Shown here: piece by piece, positions 34,331 through 43,700 of the stretch
Layout of the letters: the number at the start of each line of letters is the position of its first letter
Numbering within the stretch: the stretch's first letter is position 1
NCBI RefSeq assembly: GCF_900609065.1
Contig: NZ_UXAU01000010.1
Span: forward strand, 1-64,000
Origin: Arthrobacter ulcerisalmonis
GTDB lineage: Bacteria > Actinomycetota > Actinomycetes > Actinomycetales > Micrococcaceae
DNA: 64,000 bases
Reading direction: 5' to 3'
Made by a program: the position numbers and the translations under genes
Notes under the pieces: generated by a model
The model's input: the letters and a program-made list of their open reading frames with translations, nothing else
Told to the model about the DNA's origin: nothing
The model's database searches: none

Positions 34331-35862
34331 GGCGCCACCCGCTCCGGGGCGGACAGCCGAAGCTCCGCCCCTCCCAGTGCTGCCGTGAATTCAGCGTCGT
34401 GGGTCACGGAGACCACGGCAGTTCCGGCGTCGAGCATTTCCACGAGGAAGGATGCGAGCTCGGCCCAAGTCAACGCATCCTGGCCGAACGTTGGTTCGTC
34501 GAGGATCAGGACGCGCGGGCTGGCGGCCAGCACGGTGGCCACGGACAGCCTGCGTTTTTCGCCGCCGGACAAGGTGTAGGGATTCGCATCCACCAAGGCG
34601 GTGAGCCGGAGCCGCTCCAACAGTTCGTCCACCCGGTCCTCGCCACGCCCCAGATGGCGTGGGCCAAAGCGTAGCTCGTCGAGGACATTGCCGGTGACAA
34701 ACTGGTGCTCGGGTTCCTGGAAAACAGTCCCTATCCGGGAAATCAACTGTTCGGCCTTCCACCGGTATGGATCGATCCCGGCGCCACGGCTCAACTCTGG
34801 TGCGGCAGACACCGTTCCGGCCACCGGCTCCAACAAGCCTGCCAGGGTGAGCGCGAAGGTTGATTTTCCTGCACCGTTAGGGCCCGTGACGGCCAAGGCC
34901 TGGCCAGCTCGAACCTGGGCGACAATGTCCTCTTGGACCGGCGTTGGCGGGATTTTACGGAAGCCGCTGCGCCGCGGCCGCTCCCGGGAGACGGCAAGGC
35001 CTTCTGCGGCCAGCAGTAGGTCACCGGCTCCGGCTGCCGCGGGTGCGTGGGCTCGGGTGGCAGGAACGTGCCCCGGCACCCAGACACCCGCAGCGACCAG
35101 CATGGACTTCGCCGCAGCCAACACCTCGGCCGGTGGGCCATCGAGTAACACCGCAGAATCCGTGGTGGATCCTGGCTGCAGGACCACAATCCGGTCCACG
35201 GCGTCCTTCCAGATCGCCACCCGGTGCTCCACCACCACCAGCGTGGCCCCCGTGGCGTCCACGCAACGCGCCACGGCATCACGGACGTCCAGCACACCGT
35301 CGGGGTCCAGGTTGGCGGTGGGCTCGTCCAGCAGGATCAGCCCGGGTTGCATGGCCAAGATCCCGGCCAGTGCCAGGCGTTGCTTCTGGCCGCCGGATAA
35401 GGCAGCGGTGGGGTGCTCCAGCGGAAGGTGGGAGAGCCCAACGTCGGCCAGCGCCTGATGCACGCGGGCCCAGATCTCGTCGCGGGGCACCGCCAGGTTC
35501 TCGGCACCGAACGCCACGTCGTCCCCTACGCGCGAGAGGACTACCTGAGTCTCCGGGTCCTGTTGCATCAGCCCTGCTCGGCCGCGTTGGGCGCGCGGCG
35601 AATGGCCGTCCAGCAGGAGCGAGCCTGACTCGTCGGAGTCGCCCGCGTCGTCGTTGCTATCCCCTAGCACCCCGGCGAGGGCGTGCAGCAGCGTGGATTT
35701 ACCGGCGCCGGAAGGGCCCAGCAGGAGCACCCGCTCCCCCGGCTGGATGTCCAGGTCGAGGGAACGGACTGCTGGTGCGGTCCTGCCAGCGTGCCGCCAG
35801 CCCCAGCCGCGGGCTGTGACGGCGGCCGGGCGGGGCAGTGCGTCGGATTGGTAGGCAGGCAT
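34327..35862 (-). CDS. ykoD: ECF transporter double ATPase (YkoD-like)
   Basis: A 511-residue protein with two fused ABC ATPase domains. The first has Walker A LGPSGAGKST near 45, signature LSGGQKQR and Walker B LILLDEPTANLD. The second has TGPNGAGKST near 320, LSGGEKRR and VLILDEPTFGQD. Its ATG at 35862 overlaps the stop of the S component (TGATG). The longer open frame further upstream is antisense to the reading of ykoE and is not translated. It powers vitamin uptake by the YkoE S component. Confidence 0.94.
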   Translation of the reverse strand: MPAYQSDALPRPAAVTARGWGWRHAGRTAPAVRSLDLDIQPGERVLLLGPSGAGKSTLLHALAGVLGDSNDDAGDSDESGSLLLDGHSPRAQRGRAGLMQQDPETQVVLSRVGDDVAFGAENLAVPRDEIWARVHQALADVGLSHLPLEHPTAALSGGQKQRLALAGILAMQPGLILLDEPTANLDPDGVLDVRDAVARCVDATGATLVVVEHRVAIWKDAVDRIVVLQPGSTTDSAVLLDGPPAEVLAAAKSMLVAAGVWVPGHVPATRAHAPAAAGAGDLLLAAEGLAVSRERPRRSGFRKIPPTPVQEDIVAQVRAGQALAVTGPNGAGKSTFALTLAGLLEPVAGTVSAAPELSRGAGIDPYRWKAEQLISRIGTVFQEPEHQFVTGNVLDELRFGPRHLGRGEDRVDELLERLRLTALVDANPYTLSGGEKRRLSVATVLAASPRVLILDEPTFGQDALTWAELASFLVEMLDAGTAVVSVTHDAEFTAALGGAELRLSAPERVAP

Positions 35863-36485
35863 CAGGCGAAGACGGGCTCGGTGGCGGCCTTTCGGGAGGC
35901 GAAAGCGCCGAGGACACCGGTCTTGGCCAAGCCGCGGGTGGCGAGCCAAGACAGGCCGCCGGCAATGATGGCGCCAGAGATTGCGGTGAAGACGATATAG
36001 GCCAGCTTGTCGCCACCGGAGTACGCGATATTCCAACCCCACGGGGCAAACGAATCGTTCAGGCCGCAGAAGAAGCCTGCGGCAGCGCCGGCCAGCAGGG
36101 CGACCGGTAGGTTGAACTTCCGGTACACGAAGATGGCGAAGAGTATTTCTGCGCCGAGGCCCTGCACGAAGCCGGAGAACAGCACGGAGGCACCGTACTG
36201 CGAGCCCATGAACAGTTCGCCAGTGGCCGCGATGGTTTCGCAAAACAGTGCGGCGCCCGGCTTGCGGATGATCAGCATGCCCAAGACAGCAGGAATCATC
36301 CACCCCCCGGCCAACAGGCCGGTCAGGGGCGGGTAGACGGCATTCATCGGGGCCGAAACAGCAGCAGCACCCTGGGACCATGCCCAGAAAATGATGCCGC
36401 CGGTGATGGCCAGCAAAGCCGCCACCACGATGTCCACAACGCGCCAGGATTTAGTGGTGCTCTTTTTGATTACTGCAGTGCTCAT
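35862..36485 (-). CDS. ykoE: ECF transporter S component (YkoE-like, thiamine/HMP)
   Basis: The substrate-binding membrane subunit, 207 residues, with about five or six hydrophobic segments. Features such as IIFWAWSQGAAAVSAPMNAVYPPLTGLLAGGWMIPAVL near 31-68 and FVQGLGAEILFAIFVYRKFN fit the YkoE family. The first gene of YkoE-D-C, it sits directly downstream of a TPP riboswitch, so the substrate is thiamine or its HMP precursor, inferred from riboswitch and family. Confidence 0.9.
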   Translation of the reverse strand: MSTAVIKKSTTKSWRVVDIVVAALLAITGGIIFWAWSQGAAAVSAPMNAVYPPLTGLLAGGWMIPAVLGMLIIRKPGAALFCETIAATGELFMGSQYGASVLFSGFVQGLGAEILFAIFVYRKFNLPVALLAGAAAGFFCGLNDSFAPWGWNIAYSGGDKLAYIVFTAISGAIIAGGLSWLATRGLAKTGVLGAFASRKAATEPVFA

Positions 36486-36561
36486 GAATGTCCTCCTGAG
36501 GAACAGGAGGGGGAAGTTGCGGCGGTGGCTGGTGCCACTGTTTACCGCGTACTTCGAGAAC

Positions 36562-36682
36562 TCGACTCCCTTGCGCCGGTACTAACCGGATCAGGTTCGA
36601 GGGTCTGCGGATGCCCGCACTCTCAGCGCCCACCTGCAACGACTGGCCGTGACCAGTGCCCGACGGCGGCGCTCCCCTGTCG
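36562..36682 (-). ncRNA. TPP riboswitch (THI element)
   Basis: Read on the minus strand the leader begins ACAGGGGAGCGCC near 36682, contains CTGAGA (36626-36621), then ACCCTCGAACCTGATCCGG and TAGTACCGGCGCAAGGGAG toward 36562. These are the conserved core segments of the thiamine pyrophosphate riboswitch. The YkoE start is about 77 nt further on. It lowers expression of the transporter when thiamine pyrophosphate is plentiful. Confidence 0.92.
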
Positions 36683-36828
36683 TTGATTGTTGACGTTGTT
36701 AATCTTGCCCGGTTGGGCGTGCCCAGTTTACACCTGGGGTGCACCGAAGCGCCGGGTGCGCTGGCGAATTCGCCGTAGATGACCGATAGGCTAGGGAAAG
36801 GAATGCTGTCTGCGCATAAGGAGTACCA

Positions 36829-37089
36829 ATGAATCTCTTCATCAAGCTGCTGGGCATGGGCCTTAGCCTGGGCGCCGGCTTCGTTGGCACCAAGCTGGTC
36901 AACACGGTCTGGGAAAAATCCACCGGGAACCAGCCGCCGTCCGGCAAGGAAGACACCGCCACCAGCCTGCGCTCGGCGCTGACCTTTGCCTTGATCTCCG
37001 CAGGCGTCAGCACCGTCATCCAGGTCCTGACCAGCCGCGGCACGCAGCGCGCCATCGAGCGCTTCGCCAAGAGCACCGACATCGTCTAG
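36829..37089 (+). CDS. DUF4235 membrane protein
   Basis: An 86-residue protein. MNLFIKLLGMGLSLGAGFVGTKLV is an N-terminal membrane segment followed by SALTFALISAGVSTVIQVLTSRGTQRAIER, the DUF4235 pattern common in actinobacteria. Function unknown; it probably sits in the cytoplasmic membrane with two segments. AAGGAG lies 3 nt before ATG 36829, and TAGGCT at 36787-36792 is a candidate -10. A hairpin at 37096-37143 follows. It is divergent from ykoE and convergent with the Mrp operon. Confidence 0.88.
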   Translation: MNLFIKLLGMGLSLGAGFVGTKLVNTVWEKSTGNQPPSGKEDTATSLRSALTFALISAGVSTVIQVLTSRGTQRAIERFAKSTDIV

Positions 37090-37095
37090 CCAGCT

Positions 37096-37143
37096 CGACG
37101 GGTCGCCAGCCCTGCGCCCAGCGTCCAAGCTGGCGGCCCGTCG
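37096..37143 (+). terminator. Hairpin after DUF4235
   Basis: CGACGGGTCGCCAGC (37096-37110) pairs with 37129-37143 as a 15-bp stem with one T-G pair and an 18-nt loop, starting 7 nt after the stop. It is GC-rich with no T-tract and probably serves as a terminator for the plus-strand gene. Confidence 0.5.
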
Positions 37144-37213
37144 CCCAACCTTGCGGCGCGGCGCCAAGATTCGGGGCACCTAAACTCCCGTCGCACCCCG
37201 CTGACCTCGCCTA

Positions 37214-37245
37214 GCGACGCCGCCCGCCTCAGCGGGCGGCGTCGC
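37214..37245 (-). terminator. Perfect 14-bp terminator hairpin overlapping the mrpG stop
   Basis: GCGACGCCGCCCGC (37214-37227) and its exact complement at 37232-37245 form a 14-bp stem around a 4-nt loop. The mrpG stop codon (37229-37231) lies in the loop, so the last five codons are part of the stem. It ends the Mrp operon. Confidence 0.65.
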
Positions 37246-37663
37246 CGGCTTGGCGCTGTCCGGCAGCTTCCTCATCGGCGTCGTCGTCAGCGGCCTTGGC
37301 AGCGGCCCTCTGCACCACTTCCTCCAGCTCATCGGAGCTGAGGAGTTCCCGGTGCAGGTGCTTGGTGCGGTAGCCCGCCCGGCCCACCATGTGGGCGGAG
37401 ACGGGGACAGTGAGCAGCTGGAAGATCCACGCCACCACCAGGACAGGCCACACCCACACCGTGCGCATCTGCAGGCCGATGGCCGCCAGCAGGAGGAACA
37501 AGCCAAGGACTTGCGGCTTGGTGGCTGCGTGCATGCGGCTGAGCAGGTCCGGGAAACGCAGCAGCCCAATGGCCGCGCCGAGCGACATCACGGCGCCCAC
37601 CACCATGAAGATGGCAGAAACCAGGTCTATCCAGGCGTCACCAGTGCTGAGATCAAGATTCAT
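37229..37663 (-). CDS. mrpG: Na+/H+ antiporter subunit MrpG
   Basis: A 144-residue membrane subunit of the Mrp complex with three hydrophobic segments (about 10-32, 40-60 and 65-85). The family motif GLLRFPDLLSRMHAATKPQVLG is near 30-51. The C-terminal tail (about 105-144) is Ala/Asp/Glu-rich, longer than usual. Start ATG 37663 overlaps mrpF by 11 nt; the longer frame to 37690 lies within mrpF. Last gene of the operon; its stop is inside a terminator loop. Confidence 0.9.
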   Translation of the reverse strand: MNLDLSTGDAWIDLVSAIFMVVGAVMSLGAAIGLLRFPDLLSRMHAATKPQVLGLFLLLAAIGLQMRTVWVWPVLVVAWIFQLLTVPVSAHMVGRAGYRTKHLHRELLSSDELEEVVQRAAAKAADDDADEEAAGQRQAGDAAR

Positions 37664-37931
37664 TGGGCGCCTGCCTCCTGTCGGCCACAAAACGGGCCAC
37701 GGTCACGGAGCCGATGAATCCGATGACGGAGATCGCCACCACCAGCATCATGTTGTTGAGGTGGCGGTTGACGGCCATGTCCACGCACAGCGCGCCGCCC
37801 AGGATGGCCAGCAGGACGTCGGAGGCCAGCACCCGGTCCAGCAGGGACGGACCCCGGGCTATGCGGATGATGGCGCCGGCTGCAGCCAGCGAAAAGACCA
37901 CCGAAGCCACCACCAAAACTAGCTGCATCAT
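37653..37931 (-). CDS. mrpF: Na+/H+ antiporter subunit MrpF
   Basis: A 92-residue membrane protein with three hydrophobic segments and the MrpF pattern RIARGPSLLDRVLASDVLLAILGGALC near 23-49. Mrp is a multi-subunit Na+(K+)/H+ antiporter that exports sodium against protons in alkaline or salt stress. The ATG at 37931 overlaps the mrpE stop by 4 nt, so translation is coupled. Length is normal for the family. Confidence 0.93.
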   Translation of the reverse strand: MMQLVLVVASVVFSLAAAGAIIRIARGPSLLDRVLASDVLLAILGGALCVDMAVNRHLNNMMLVVAISVIGFIGSVTVARFVADRRQAPNES

Positions 37932-38473
37932 GCGGTTGCCTCCATCTGGAGCTGTTCGAGTTCTTCGCGGGTTCCCATGATCCGGATCAGATCGGCTTCG
38001 ATGCTCCGCACCTCGGCCTTGAGCTTGGCGACGTCCTCGGGGGTGGAGATGTTGATGGCGTGCAAGTAGAGCGTGGAGGTTGACCGGTCCACCTCCACCA
38101 CCAGTGAGCCCGGAATCAGGGAAATGACGTGGCCCACGGCGGTGACCATGAGGTCTTGGTGGCTGCGCAGCGTTACTGCCACCACGGCGTTGGTGACCTT
38201 GGGTCCGCGCGCCAGGGCAAGGCCCAGCACCTGGAAGCTCGCTACCACCACCTTGCCCAGGAACATCAGTCCGAAGGGGATGGCATGGCGGATGTTGAAC
38301 CTGCCGCTCAGCTCAACCGGTGGCAGGTAGAAGAGCCGTGCCACGGCCACCGCCAGTAGGGCGCCGAAGAGAAGGTTGCCCGGGCTGAAGTCCTGCCAGA
38401 GGGCACCCCAGACAATCACCAGCCAGACCAACAGTGGCAGCTCTTGGCGGAGGGAGATGCGTTGCCGGCTCAT
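37928..38473 (-). CDS. mrpE: Na+/H+ antiporter subunit MrpE
   Basis: A 181-residue protein with an N-terminal two-segment membrane domain (about 10-45) and the MrpE region LPPVELSGRFNIRHAIPFGLMFLGKVVVASFQV near 50-82, then ALVDVTLRSHQDLMV-like and ISLIPGSLVVEVDRSTSTLYLHAI (about 115-140). The tail from 150 is charged and helical. It overlaps mrpD and mrpF by 4 nt each. Assembly role in the Mrp complex. Confidence 0.93.
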   Translation of the reverse strand: MSRQRISLRQELPLLVWLVIVWGALWQDFSPGNLLFGALLAVAVARLFYLPPVELSGRFNIRHAIPFGLMFLGKVVVASFQVLGLALARGPKVTNAVVAVTLRSHQDLMVTAVGHVISLIPGSLVVEVDRSTSTLYLHAINISTPEDVAKLKAEVRSIEADLIRIMGTREELEQLQMEATA

Positions 38474-40119
38474 TTCCCTCCTCGAAGTGCAGGGGCGGGC
38501 GGTACTACTGTGTCCTCGCCGAAGACGGCGTGGATGTAGGGCGTACGGTCCAGCATTTCCTGCGCCGCACGGTCCGACAGCTCAAAGAGCGGACCGGCGA
38601 AAACAGTGAGGGCTACGCCCACGGCTACCAGGCCAACGGTTGATCCCACCATGGTGCGGGGCATCAAGGTGTTGCGGCGGGCCGTGCTGGTGCGCTTGGT
38701 GAGCATCATGCCGGACCGGCCGTTCCCGTCCGGGTCTGCCACCAACTCCACCTCGTTGGGGTCCGCCAACAGGACGGGGTCCGGGTGGTCAGCGTCCGTG
38801 GGACGGCGCCAGAAGGCCCGGTTCCAGACCCTGGCAATGGCCAGCAGGGTGAGCAGGCTGGTCACCACGCCACCGATCACCAGCGCGTAGGCCAGCGGGG
38901 TGCCGAGTTGCACGCCAGCCTGCAACAATCCCACCTTGCCCAAGAAGCCGGAGAATGGTGGGATTCCCGCGAGGTTCATGGCGGGGATGAAGAACAGCAG
39001 GGCCAGGAGCGGCGAGAGTTTGGCCAACCCACCCAGCCGGTCGATCGAGGAACTGCCACCGCGGCGTTCAATCAGGCCCGTGACCAGGAACAAGCTGGTC
39101 TGGATGGTGATATGGTGCGCCACGTAAAATATTGCCGCGCCCAAGCCCACCCGCGAGGACATGGCCAGGCCGAACACCATGTAGCCGATGTGGCTGACCA
39201 GGGTGAAGGACAGCAGGCGCTTGATGTCGCTCTGCGCAAGCGCACCGAGGATTCCCACCACCATGGTCAGCAGCGCCACCACCATCAAGGGCGTGTTCAG
39301 CGAATCTCCCGGGAACAGCAGGGTTTCGGTGCGGACCATGGCATACACGCCCACTTTGGTCAGCAGGCCAGCGAACACGGCAGTGACCGGCGCGGGCGCC
39401 GTCGGGTAGGAGTCCGGGAGCCAGAACGAGAGGGGGAAGACGGCGGCCTTGATACCGAACGCCACCAGCAGCATGACGTGCAGGAGTGTCTGCGTGCCCT
39501 GGTCCAACTGGCCCAGTTTGATGGACAGGTCCGCCATGTTCACGGTGCCCGTGGCCCCGTAGATCATGGCAATAGAAATCAGGAAGAGCACTGAGGACAC
39601 CACGGACACCACTACGTAGGTGACTCCTGCGCGGATCCGTGGTCCGGTTCCGCCCAGTGTCATCAGCACATAACTTGCCGTCAGCAAGATCTCGAACCCG
39701 ACGTACAGGTTGAAGAGGTCCCCGGACAGGAAGGCGTTGGAGACACCCGCCACCAGGATGAGGTAGGTGGGGTGGAAAATCGAGACGGGCGCATCGTGAT
39801 CGCCGTCGGCCATGCCCTGCCCGGTGGCGTACACCAGGACGGCGAGGCTCACGGCCGAGGAAACCACCAGCATCAACGAGGAGAACTGGTCCACCACCAG
39901 CACAATGCCGTACGGGGGAATCCAGCCGCCCAGGGTCACCGCAAAGGTGCCGCCGTCCCAGACACTGGCCAGCAGGAAGCACTCGAGGAGGAGGGTCAGC
40001 GACAACATGCCGATGCTGACGGCCCGCTGCATCCGGGTGTGCCGGATCAGCAGGAAGGTCAGGGCCGCACCCAGGATGGGAAGTACGACGGCGAGTGGCG
40101 CCAGGGAGGCCAGGTTCAC
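38470..40119 (-). CDS. mrpD: Na+/H+ antiporter subunit MrpD
   Basis: A 549-residue subunit homologous to NADH dehydrogenase subunits NuoM/N, with about 14 membrane segments. The family motif SGDLFNLYVGFEILLTASYVLMTLGG is near 126-150, with the proton-path Glu in FE, and LLSFTLVSHIGYMVFGLAM is near 308-326. An insertion at about 440-490 (DADHPDPVLLADPNEVELVADPDG) is acidic and not typical. Ends are coupled by 4-nt overlaps to mrpC and mrpE. It carries ion translocation with MrpA. Confidence 0.95.
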   Translation of the reverse strand: MNLASLAPLAVVLPILGAALTFLLIRHTRMQRAVSIGMLSLTLLLECFLLASVWDGGTFAVTLGGWIPPYGIVLVVDQFSSLMLVVSSAVSLAVLVYATGQGMADGDHDAPVSIFHPTYLILVAGVSNAFLSGDLFNLYVGFEILLTASYVLMTLGGTGPRIRAGVTYVVVSVVSSVLFLISIAMIYGATGTVNMADLSIKLGQLDQGTQTLLHVMLLVAFGIKAAVFPLSFWLPDSYPTAPAPVTAVFAGLLTKVGVYAMVRTETLLFPGDSLNTPLMVVALLTMVVGILGALAQSDIKRLLSFTLVSHIGYMVFGLAMSSRVGLGAAIFYVAHHITIQTSLFLVTGLIERRGGSSSIDRLGGLAKLSPLLALLFFIPAMNLAGIPPFSGFLGKVGLLQAGVQLGTPLAYALVIGGVVTSLLTLLAIARVWNRAFWRRPTDADHPDPVLLADPNEVELVADPDGNGRSGMMLTKRTSTARRNTLMPRTMVGSTVGLVAVGVALTVFAGPLFELSDRAAQEMLDRTPYIHAVFGEDTVVPPAPALRGGK

Positions 40120-40700
40120 TTTGCGTCTCCTTCCGGGTCAGGGTTTACGTTCAGGGAGCCGGGCTGTTCTTCCGCGGCTGCCTTATGGGCGGGCAGTTCG
40201 GTGGCGCCTGCCACGACGGTGGCCTGCTGGCCGCCGTCGGGTTCGCTGTGGTTGGAAATTTCGGCGCCGTCCGTTCCCACCATGGTGAGCGGGAACTCGG
40301 ACGTTTCGATGGGGATCTCGGCGTCGTCCTCGGCGTCGAAGCTGGGGGTTTCGGCGACGCGCCTATCCTCAAGGTCGTCCTGGATCTCATCCTGGCGGGC
40401 CAGGACCCAGGTCCGGTAAATGATGCCCAGCATGAAGGCGGTAACGGCGAAGGAAATCACGATCGACGTCAGGATGAGGGCCTGGGGCAGCGGGTCGCTG
40501 TAATCCTGGGCGGCCGTCTCTTTCGAGAAGAGCGGCGCCAGCCCGGCGTAACCGCCGGTCGCCAGGATGAGCAGGTTGGTGGCGTTGGCCAGCAACATCA
40601 AACCCAGCAGCACCCTGGTGAGGCTGCGTTCCAGGATCAGGTAGATGCCGCAGGCGTACAGGGCTCCCATGACGAGCAGGAGGGTCAGGTTGACGCTCAT
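40116..40700 (-). CDS. mrpC: Na+/H+ antiporter subunit MrpC with long acidic tail
   Basis: A 194-residue protein. Residues 1-105 are the NuoK-like core with three membrane segments (LILERSLTRVLLGLMLLANATNLLIL near 20-45 and PLPQALILTSIVISFAVTAFML near 66-90). The remaining about 85 residues form a hydrophilic tail rich in Glu, Asp and Pro, longer than the usual MrpC (about 115 aa). The tail is predicted cytoplasmic. The start overlaps the mrpA stop by 4 nt. Confidence 0.93.
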   Translation of the reverse strand: MSVNLTLLLVMGALYACGIYLILERSLTRVLLGLMLLANATNLLILATGGYAGLAPLFSKETAAQDYSDPLPQALILTSIVISFAVTAFMLGIIYRTWVLARQDEIQDDLEDRRVAETPSFDAEDDAEIPIETSEFPLTMVGTDGAEISNHSEPDGGQQATVVAGATELPAHKAAAEEQPGSLNVNPDPEGDAK

Positions 40701-43700
40701 GAATGGGCCTTTGCAGTGGTTGCAGCGCCGGGATCGGTTGCCGGCTCGGCGGACGGGACGCTTTCCTGGTCTTCCTGGTCTTCTTCAGCGGCGGCAAGGG
40801 AGCGCTCATCGAAGTGTTCGTCAATTTCTGCGCCCAAGCTGCGCAGCACGTCGAGGACCAGGCCCACCACCACAATGTAGACACCGATATCGAAGATGGT
40901 GGACGTGACGAACTTGATGTCGCCAAACACGGGGAGCCAGAACTCCACAATGGCGGTCTGGAAGACCTGGCCGCCCAGCAGGAGCGGGGCGATTCCGGAG
41001 AACACTGCCACGGCCAGGCCGATGCCCAGCAATCCACCAGCACTCACCGTGGTGGCTTCGCGGAGTTCGAAGCGGCCACCCGCCAGATACCGGATGGTCA
41101 GTGCCAGGCCAGCGGTCAGGCCGCCAGCGAAGCCGCCACCGGGCAGGTTATGCCCAGCCAACAGGAGATAGAGCGAGAAGATCACCATGGAGTGGAAGAT
41201 CAGCCGGGTGACCACCTCAAAGATGATGGAGCGGCGCTCGGGGGCCATGGTCCGGCCCGCCACGATCCAGGCGTCCCGGACGGCGGAGGCGAACTTGCGG
41301 CTGACCGCGAGCGCTGCGCCGTCGCGGGAGCTGGGATCCACTCCGCGATAACGCCCCACCGTGCCCTCGGCTACCGAGGCTGACATTTGCAATCGGTCAC
41401 CGCGACCACGGACGAAGATGAGGCTGGCGACGCCGGTGGCAGCTAGGGCCAGGACGGTGATTTCACCGAACGTATCCCAGGCGCGGATGTCCACCAGCGT
41501 CACGTTGACGATGTTCAGGCCGCCACCGCCCTCGTAGGCCAGCTGCGGGAATTCCAGCGAAATGGGGGTGGCGATCCGCGACCCCATGGCGTAGATGGCG
41601 GCAAACACCATGGTGGTGCCGAAAGCCAGGCCGATGATGACGCGGACAATCCGGTACCGGCCGCCGGTGCGGTCGCGGAGTTCGGCCGGCAGGCTACGCA
41701 TGCCCAGGACGAAGGCCACCAGCACGATGGTTTCCACCAGCATCTGGGTGAGGGCCAGGTCGGGGGCGCCCTGCAACGCGAACATCAACGCAATGCCGTA
41801 GCCGGTGACGGAGACCATGAGCACTGCCAGGAAGCGCTTGTTGGCCTTGACCGCGGCGAGTGCGCCGATGACGATGCCCGCGCCCACCACCAATTGCAGC
41901 GGCGAGCCGGGGTCCACCAGGTAAATGCCGTCCGGGAGCGGCTTGCCGGAGAAGATGATGACCAGCAGCGGCAGGATGAACGCCATGCTGAGGATCACGG
42001 AAAGGTAGAAGTACAGCGAACCACGCTGTGTACGGCCGGTGACCCAGACGGCAACATCGTCCAGGGCGCCGATGGTCAACTGGTAGCCACGGTCGCCATC
42101 CACCCAGGCGGGTACCCGGGACTGGGCCCGGGCCACGGCATTGCGGCCAAAGTACATGGCCAGGCCCAAGGCAAAGGTGAGGGCCGTCAGCCCGAGCGCC
42201 GGGGTCAGCCCGTGCCACAACGCCAGGTGGCCTGCCTGCTCGGCGGGCGTCCCGGCGTCGGCCGCTGTTGAGGCGAACAGCGCCGCGTACGGCTGGATCC
42301 AGGCGTCCACCGGGACCGGCCACAGCCCGTACGCGATGGTGAGGACGCTGAGCAGGGCAGGGGCGGCCAGGAACGCGGGGCTGATGGCCTTGAACGGCGT
42401 GGGCTCCACGCCGGGCTTGACCGCGAAGGCGCCCCACATGAACCGGGCACTGTAGGCGAAGGTCAGGACGGAGCCCAGGACCAGCCCCACCAGGACCACC
42501 ATGGCCCACGGCCCGGCGTCTGGCTCGGTGGCGTAGTGGACGAACGCTTCAAGGACAGATTCCTTGGCCACGAAGCCGCCCAGCAGCGGAATTCCTGCCA
42601 TGGATGCGGCCCCAATACCGGCCACAATCGCCAGGGCGCGGGAGGACCGGAAAACACCTGACAGTTTGCGGACGTCACGGGTACCGGATTGGTGGTCGAT
42701 GATTCCAACCACCAGGAAGAGCGTGGCCTTGAACAACCCGTGCGCCAAGAGCATGGCCAGGCCGGCCAGGGCAGCGTCCGGAGTACCCAGGCCCACCACC
42801 ATGGTGAGGAAGCCGAGCTGGCTGACGGTGCCGTACGCGAGGATGAGTTTGATGTCCGTCTGACGCAGAGCGCGGTAGCCGCCCACCAGCATGGTGGCCA
42901 GGCCCAGCCCCAACACCACGCCGTACCAATACTGTGTTTCGGAGAAGCCGGGGGCCAGCCGGGCCACCAGGTAGATGCCGGCCTTCACCATAGCGGCAGC
43001 GTGCAGGTAGGCGCTGACCGGGGTGGGTGCCGCCATGGCGCCGGGGAGCCAGAAGTGGAAGGGCAGCAGCGCGGACTTGGTGATCGCGCCGACCAGGATG
43101 AGGACGACGGCGGTACTCACCAGGGCGCCGGACGTTCCGGAGACCAGCTCTGGCGCCATCGCCATGATGCTGGAGATCCGGTAGGTCCCGGCCGTGAAGC
43201 CAAGCATGATGATGCCCACCAGCATGGCCAGGCCGCCAGCTGTGGTGATGATGAGAGCTTGCAGGGCAGAGCGCCGGGCGGCCAATCTGGTGCGGGCGAA
43301 ACCGATCAGAAGGTAGGAAAGGATGGTGGTCAGTTCCCAGAAGATGAACAGCAGGAGAAGATCATCTGCCACCACCAGGCCAAACATGGCGCCGGCAAAC
43401 GCCAACAGTTGCGCACCGAAACCGCCGAGGTCCTGGTCCTTCTTCTTGAAGTACTTGGCACAGTAGATCAGAACCAGGGCACCCACGCCCAGGACCAAGA
43501 GGGACAGCACCCACGCGAGCGCGTCCATTCGGAAGGCAAACTCAAGGTTGAGGCCCGGAACCCACGGCTGGACGTGCATTATTGCCCCGGCGTCGGAGTA
43601 GATCGCGTTGTGCTGCAGGAGCAGCCAGACAAAGGATCCAGCCGGCACTGCGGCCAAGGCGTAGAAAGCATTCCGGCCCCACGCTCTGAACAGCAGCGGC

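Noticed and set aside
35863-36381. N-terminal extension of the ECF ATPase
   Set aside because: It overlaps the S-component gene in another frame, and the ATPase domain begins after ATG 35862.
33530-36485. Cobalt transporter CbiQ-type reading of the ECF genes
   Set aside because: The TPP riboswitch and a YkoE-like S component point to thiamine or its precursor instead.
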